Below are positions 5,504 to 8,774 of a DNA stretch of 8,774 bases, piece after piece (within the stretch, counting starts at the first letter, position 1; each line of letters starts with the position of its first letter). The notes below the pieces were generated by a model. That model ran no database searches and was not told the DNA's origin. It worked only from the letters and a program-made list of their open reading frames with translations. The DNA is from Spirochaetales bacterium (GTDB taxonomy: Bacteria; Spirochaetota; Spirochaetia; ARS1246). The stretch is from contig JABGPX010000379.1 of the NCBI GenBank assembly GCA_018644745.1, forward strand, positions 1 to 8,774. Direction: 5' to 3'. The translations under genes were made by a program, and so were the position numbers.

Positions 5504-8500
5504 ATGACATCCGAAGACCAGAAGGAATTTCATCTTTACCTCTTTGATTCTCCTCGGCTTGAACAGAATGGCGATACGATCAAACTAAACACCAAGAAGA
5601 TCTTCGCACTCCTCGCATATCTGTTGGTTACAGATTCCACACATAGCCGAGACCATCTGGCCACCTTGCTGTGGCCGGAAAGCTCAACAGAATCGTCGAG
5701 ATCTCTTCTTCGTAACGCTCTGTCGATTCTACGGAAAGTTATTGGTGATGGTTTCATTGTCGCCGACCGTGAAACCGTCACTCTCGGCGAAAAATCGGTG
5801 GTTTGGGTTGACACTGACGAATTCGCTGCTCTTTTAAGTGATTGCGACGCCCATCCGCATGAAGAGGAAGACGGCTGCGAACGATGCTTCCCTTTGGCCG
5901 AGCAGGCAATCGGCCTGTACAGTGGATCTTTTCTGCAGGATTTCTCCGTCGGAAGAAGCGCGGAGTTTGATGGCTGGATGCTCGAAATTTCTGAAGCTCT
6001 AGCACTCAGGGTCCACTCCGGATACCGGCTTGTCTGTAACACCCTTCAAAAACGCGGGAGCTTCGCGGAATCTTTGGTTTTCGGCCGAAGATGGCTGCAG
6101 CTGGACGAATTTAACGAGGAGGCGCACCGGGAGTTGATGCGTGGATACGCGGAATCAGGCGATAAGCCGAAAGCTATCCGGCAGTTCATGCATTGCAAAG
6201 AACTGCTTGTGTCGGAACTGGAAATCGAGCCTGACGGGCATACAGTGCAGCTTTACCATGAAATCCAGAAAGCCGCCTCGATTGAGACGACGGCGTTACC
6301 GGCGCGGCGGTTGGGTAATCTCCCGCGACAGCTCTCATCCTTTGTCGGGAGAGATGAAGAGATAGTCGAACTTACCTCGATTATTTACACAGGACCTCTG
6401 CTGACGCTAACGGGTCACGGCGGTGCGGGAAAGACCAGGCTTTCGATTGAGGTCGCGTCTCGTTTAGCCGGCAGTTTTCCCGACGGTGTCTGGTTTACCG
6501 AGTTGGCGGGGCTTACCGACCCCGAGCTCATTCCTCGTACCGTCGCGACAGTTTTCAAAATTCATCGAGGCCAGGATATCGGTGACCTTGTCAGGAGCCT
6601 TTCTGGCCGGCAAGCCTTACTCGTTCTAGACAACTGCGAGCATCTGATCGAAGCGTGCGCGGAGTTCGCCTCGATTATCCTTAGCGAATGCCCGGAGCTT
6701 CGTCTTCTGGCAACGAGTAGAGAACCATTGCGCATATCGGGAGAAAAGGTTTTTCCTGTTCCCCCGCTAAAGCTTCCGATACCCGAAGTCACGCCGCACA
6801 CCGCGATCGAAGAAGTGCGAAGCTTTGAGGCAGTTCGTCTTTTCATCGACCGGGCCCGATCACGGATACACGATTTTGACATATCCGCTGAAAACGCATC
6901 GGATGTAGCGGAGATCTGTTCGTATCTTCAGGGTTCGCCCCTTGCTATTGAGATGGCTGCCACGAGAGTAAACATGCTCTCACCAAGGGAGTTGCGAAAC
7001 CGCATCGATTCTCACTTGGGGTTTCTCAAGGCGCAAGACCGATCGGCATCTGCACGGCACCGGGATCTTCAGGCAGTTTTTGATTGGAGTTACGATCTCC
7101 TGGAAGTAGAAGAGCAGGAGCTACTTATCAATCTTTCAGTATTCCGGGGAGGATTTACACTCAATGCGGCAGAAGAAATCTGTGGTGGAGAAAACAAACA
7201 GACCTATGACATCATTTCATCTCTCTTCGAGAAATCGTTGGTCGAGTCTCTTCCCGAATCACCAAATAAAAGGTACCGCTTGCTCGAACCGGTCCGTCAG
7301 TGCGCCGCGGAAAGACTCGACGCCGACGGATACGCGAATGCGCTGCGTGACAAATTTATTACTTGGTTTCTGACCCTTGCAGAGGACGCGGCCGGCCAGC
7401 TTCACGGGCCTGCTCAGATCGAGTGGCTCGATCGGCTAGAAGAGGAACGGTTCAACCACCTGGAAGCGATCCGGCAAGTTCTGAAAAAAGGTGATGGTGA
7501 AACCGCGCTTCGGTACTGTAATGCATTGCATCGATTCTGGCTGGCGCGAAGCTATTCGGCTGAAGGCTACTCACTCATCTGTGCAGCGTTGGAACTCCGG
7601 CCCGACACACAGACGACTGTTCGGGCAAGCGCGTACCTTGTCGCCGGCAGGCTTGCTGACTGGAACGGTTATCGCGAGAAAAGCAAGGAGTACACGCAGG
7701 AAGGTTTGCACCGGTTTCTGGATCTTGGAAGTGATGAAGGGATCGCCGAGGCGTATTTCACGTTGGCCGAAGTAACAAGATACCGCGACGCCAAGCAAAC
7801 GTCGAAATATATAGAAATATCACTGGGGCTTTGGAAGAAGCTCGGAGTAAAATGGGGAGTCGCCGAATGCCTGCGATTCTCGGCTATAATGGGATTAAAT
7901 CATTCTGGGAGAGTAGCCTATGGGGGAAGTCTTTTCCTAGAGAAACCAACCGGGGATGGTTACAAAGAAGCCGCAGGTATGTTACGCGAGGCACTGGAAA
8001 TCATGGAATCGATCGGGAATTACTTGGGCGTTGCGGTTTGCCGGTGTGTATTGATCCCAATAAGCTATATATTGGGCGCAGGATTACCAGCGGTTCGAAA
8101 AGAATCTGAAGAACTCATAGACCTGTCCAGGAAAATCCGCGATTGGAACCTTTACGGCTATGCGGCGGCTCTGTTGGGCTACATCGAGCAAGTCGATGGT
8201 AACATCGACATCGCCGAAAGCCATTTCCAAAAGGGTCTGGAGATCCACGTGCGTCATAGCAGGGAATCCCTGGGTATTTCCAATTCCCTCGTACCGATTG
8301 CCCGGATACATATGCTGCGTGGGCACCTCACAAGCGCCGCATTGCTTTTCGATGTCGCCGTCAGACTGCGAACGGAGGGTGGAACCCGTACCTGTCCGCG
8401 TCATAAAAAGCTGCAGGCTGAACTCCAGAATAGAATGGGCATCGAAGGTTTCGACGCTGCGCTCGAGAAGAGCGAGCAGATATCCGTGTTTGAAGCCGTC

Positions 8501-8542
8501 CATTTTGCCATGACCGGGGAGTGGAAGCAGAAAAAAACCTAG
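5504..8542 (+). CDS. BTAD-type (SARP/AfsR/MalT-like) transcriptional regulator with NTPase and TPR domains
   Basis: A 1012-residue cytoplasmic regulator. The ATG at 5504 is preferred because GGTGA lies 5 nt upstream; a GTG at 5471 would add 11 residues without a ribosome site. Residues about 9-94 are an OmpR-like winged helix (LYLFDSPRLEQNGD, then KKIFALLAYLLV, LWPESS, RNALSILRKVIGD). Residues 99-256 are the bacterial transcriptional activator domain, ending SELEIEPDGHTVQLYHEIQ, with a Cys/His cluster C114, H117, H119, C125, C128. An NB-ARC-like NTPase follows: FVGRDEEI, Walker A GHGGAGKT (304-311), Walker B LLVLDNCEH with D376, ATSREPL, GSPLAIE and LQAVFDWSYDLL. About 640-960 are TPR-like helical repeats, the usual ligand/partner platform. 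All core NTPase residues are present, so it should be functional. The family switches on targets after a ligand or protein signal; neither is known here. No other coding strand competes. Confidence 0.92.
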   Translation: MTSEDQKEFHLYLFDSPRLEQNGDTIKLNTKKIFALLAYLLVTDSTHSRDHLATLLWPESSTESSRSLLRNALSILRKVIGDGFIVADRETVTLGEKSVVWVDTDEFAALLSDCDAHPHEEEDGCERCFPLAEQAIGLYSGSFLQDFSVGRSAEFDGWMLEISEALALRVHSGYRLVCNTLQKRGSFAESLVFGRRWLQLDEFNEEAHRELMRGYAESGDKPKAIRQFMHCKELLVSELEIEPDGHTVQLYHEIQKAASIETTALPARRLGNLPRQLSSFVGRDEEIVELTSIIYTGPLLTLTGHGGAGKTRLSIEVASRLAGSFPDGVWFTELAGLTDPELIPRTVATVFKIHRGQDIGDLVRSLSGRQALLVLDNCEHLIEACAEFASIILSECPELRLLATSREPLRISGEKVFPVPPLKLPIPEVTPHTAIEEVRSFEAVRLFIDRARSRIHDFDISAENASDVAEICSYLQGSPLAIEMAATRVNMLSPRELRNRIDSHLGFLKAQDRSASARHRDLQAVFDWSYDLLEVEEQELLINLSVFRGGFTLNAAEEICGGENKQTYDIISSLFEKSLVESLPESPNKRYRLLEPVRQCAAERLDADGYANALRDKFITWFLTLAEDAAGQLHGPAQIEWLDRLEEERFNHLEAIRQVLKKGDGETALRYCNALHRFWLARSYSAEGYSLICAALELRPDTQTTVRASAYLVAGRLADWNGYREKSKEYTQEGLHRFLDLGSDEGIAEAYFTLAEVTRYRDAKQTSKYIEISLGLWKKLGVKWGVAECLRFSAIMGLNHSGRVAYGGSLFLEKPTGDGYKEAAGMLREALEIMESIGNYLGVAVCRCVLIPISYILGAGLPAVRKESEELIDLSRKIRDWNLYGYAAALLGYIEQVDGNIDIAESHFQKGLEIHVRHSRESLGISNSLVPIARIHMLRGHLTSAALLFDVAVRLRTEGGTRTCPRHKKLQAELQNRMGIEGFDAALEKSEQISVFEAVHFAMTGEWKQKKT

Positions 8543-8562
8543 AATCCGGCTCTTTTTTCAGA

Positions 8563-8592
8563 TTTAACGCTGTTTTAACGCAGAATTACCGA
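8563..8592 (+). repeat. Tandem direct repeats with 11-bp phase, candidate activator site
   Basis: TTTAACGC occurs exactly at 8563-8570 and 8574-8581, 11 bp apart. A weaker third copy, ATTACCGA (5 of 8 bases), is in the same register at 8585-8592. The repeats lie between the BTAD regulator and the next gene, about 60-90 bp before that gene's ATG. SARP/BTAD winged-helix regulators are known to bind short direct repeats repeated every 11 bp. The site could therefore be a target of the adjacent regulator, but that link is inference. Confidence 0.4.
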
Positions 8593-8623
8593 ACCCGCCC
8601 ACATTCGATTCCCATATTCCTCT

Positions 8624-8629
8624 TATAGC
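8624..8629 (+). promoter_or_regulatory. Possible -10 box before the last gene
   Basis: TATAGC (4/6) lies about 25 bp before the ATG at 8654. No acceptable -35 box is seen 16-18 bp upstream (the bases there are ACATTC), which would fit a promoter that needs an activator. An alternative -10, CATATT, is at 8613-8618. Weak. Confidence 0.25.
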
Positions 8630-8653
8630 ATCTATGCATTCGGAGGAAAAAAC

Positions 8654-8774
8654 ATGGCAGTTAAAACAAAGAAAAGCAAAAAACTCGTATTTGCTGGGAT
8701 AGGTATTCATCTATTGGGTTTCGACAGCTTCTGCCCAAACGACGAACTCAATCGTTACTCCAGAAACGGTAGCA
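8654..8774 (+). CDS. Start of a probable exported protein (3' partial, possible frameshift)
   Basis: The ATG has an excellent ribosome site, GGAGG (8642-8646), 7 nt upstream. The frame opens MAVKTKKSKKLVFAGIGIHL, a Lys-rich n-region followed by a hydrophobic core, like a signal peptide. It then reads LGFDSFCPNDELNRYSR, which does not look like a cleavage site or mature start. The +1 frame from about 8721 reads STASAQTTNSIVTPETVA, a textbook signal peptidase I site (ASA followed by QTT) with a plausible exported N-terminus. That frame is closed upstream by TAG at 8700-8702, so a one-base indel between about 8700 and 8720 would join the two halves. Too little is left to name a family. The gene may be a target of the BTAD regulator upstream. 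Confidence 0.6.
   Translation, partial: MAVKTKKSKKLVFAGIGIHLLGFDSFCPNDELNRYSRNGS

Noticed and set aside
5536..6042. 168-codon open frame on the minus strand inside the BTAD gene
   Set aside because: It is a shadow of the winged-helix/BTAD coding region, Ser/Arg-rich with no domain pattern and no ribosome site considered convincing.
5504..8542. STAND-type antiphage defence protein
   Set aside because: The NTPase plus TPR layout is shared with defence STANDs, but the N-terminus is a winged helix plus BTAD, not a nuclease or other effector, and no defence genes are nearby.
8530..8559. A-tract and T-tract (GAAAAAA ... TTTTTTC) as a terminator of the BTAD gene
   Set aside because: The only pairing is a 7-bp A/T stem with a loop of about 15 bases and no GC-rich hairpin before the T run. 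It is not convincing as an intrinsic terminator.

Overview
The window is bacterial, of moderate GC, and densely coded. There is no rRNA, tRNA, CRISPR array or transposase. The mix of a DUF4954-type beta-helix protein, a XylR-like sugar-sensing AraC regulator, a plant-type GDP-mannose 3,5-epimerase homologue and a giant BTAD/NTPase/TPR regulator suggests an environmental lineage with heavy carbohydrate metabolism. Planctomycete/Verrucomicrobia/Lentisphaerae-like groups, spirochaetes or an uncultured relative fit best. I cannot fix the phylum from the sequence alone.

Layout. Positions 3-1439 (+) hold the C-terminal part of a DUF4954 protein that is cut by the left edge. It converges on, and overlaps by 27 bp, a three-gene minus-strand operon that reads from 4080 down to 1413: a GDP-mannose 3,5-epimerase-like SDR enzyme, a compact GHMP-family sugar kinase, and a duplicated HxGH nucleotidyltransferase whose first half has lost its active site. 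The operon starts in a 128-bp divergent promoter region. On the other side of that region is a XylR-like regulator with a sugar-binding domain and an AraC DNA-binding domain (4209-5360, +). Directly behind the regulator, in an ATGA overlap and with a perfect Shine-Dalgarno, is a 23-codon frame (5357-5428) that looks like the start of a NUDIX hydrolase cut short by a stop codon. Next comes a 1012-residue BTAD-type regulator with an NTPase domain and TPRs (5504-8542, +). The window ends with a 111-bp intergenic region that carries 11-bp-phased direct repeats, and the start of a probable exported protein (8654-edge) whose signal peptide seems to be split between two frames.

How the genes may work together. 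The kinase, nucleotidyltransferase and epimerase together make a plausible route from a free sugar to an activated and epimerised nucleotide sugar. The divergent sugar-binding regulator suggests that the route is switched on by a sugar, which fits salvage better than constitutive envelope synthesis. This is inference; the substrate is unknown. The BTAD regulator is a separate unit. The phased repeats between it and the last gene are a candidate binding site, because SARP/BTAD-type winged-helix proteins are known to bind direct repeats spaced one helical turn apart.
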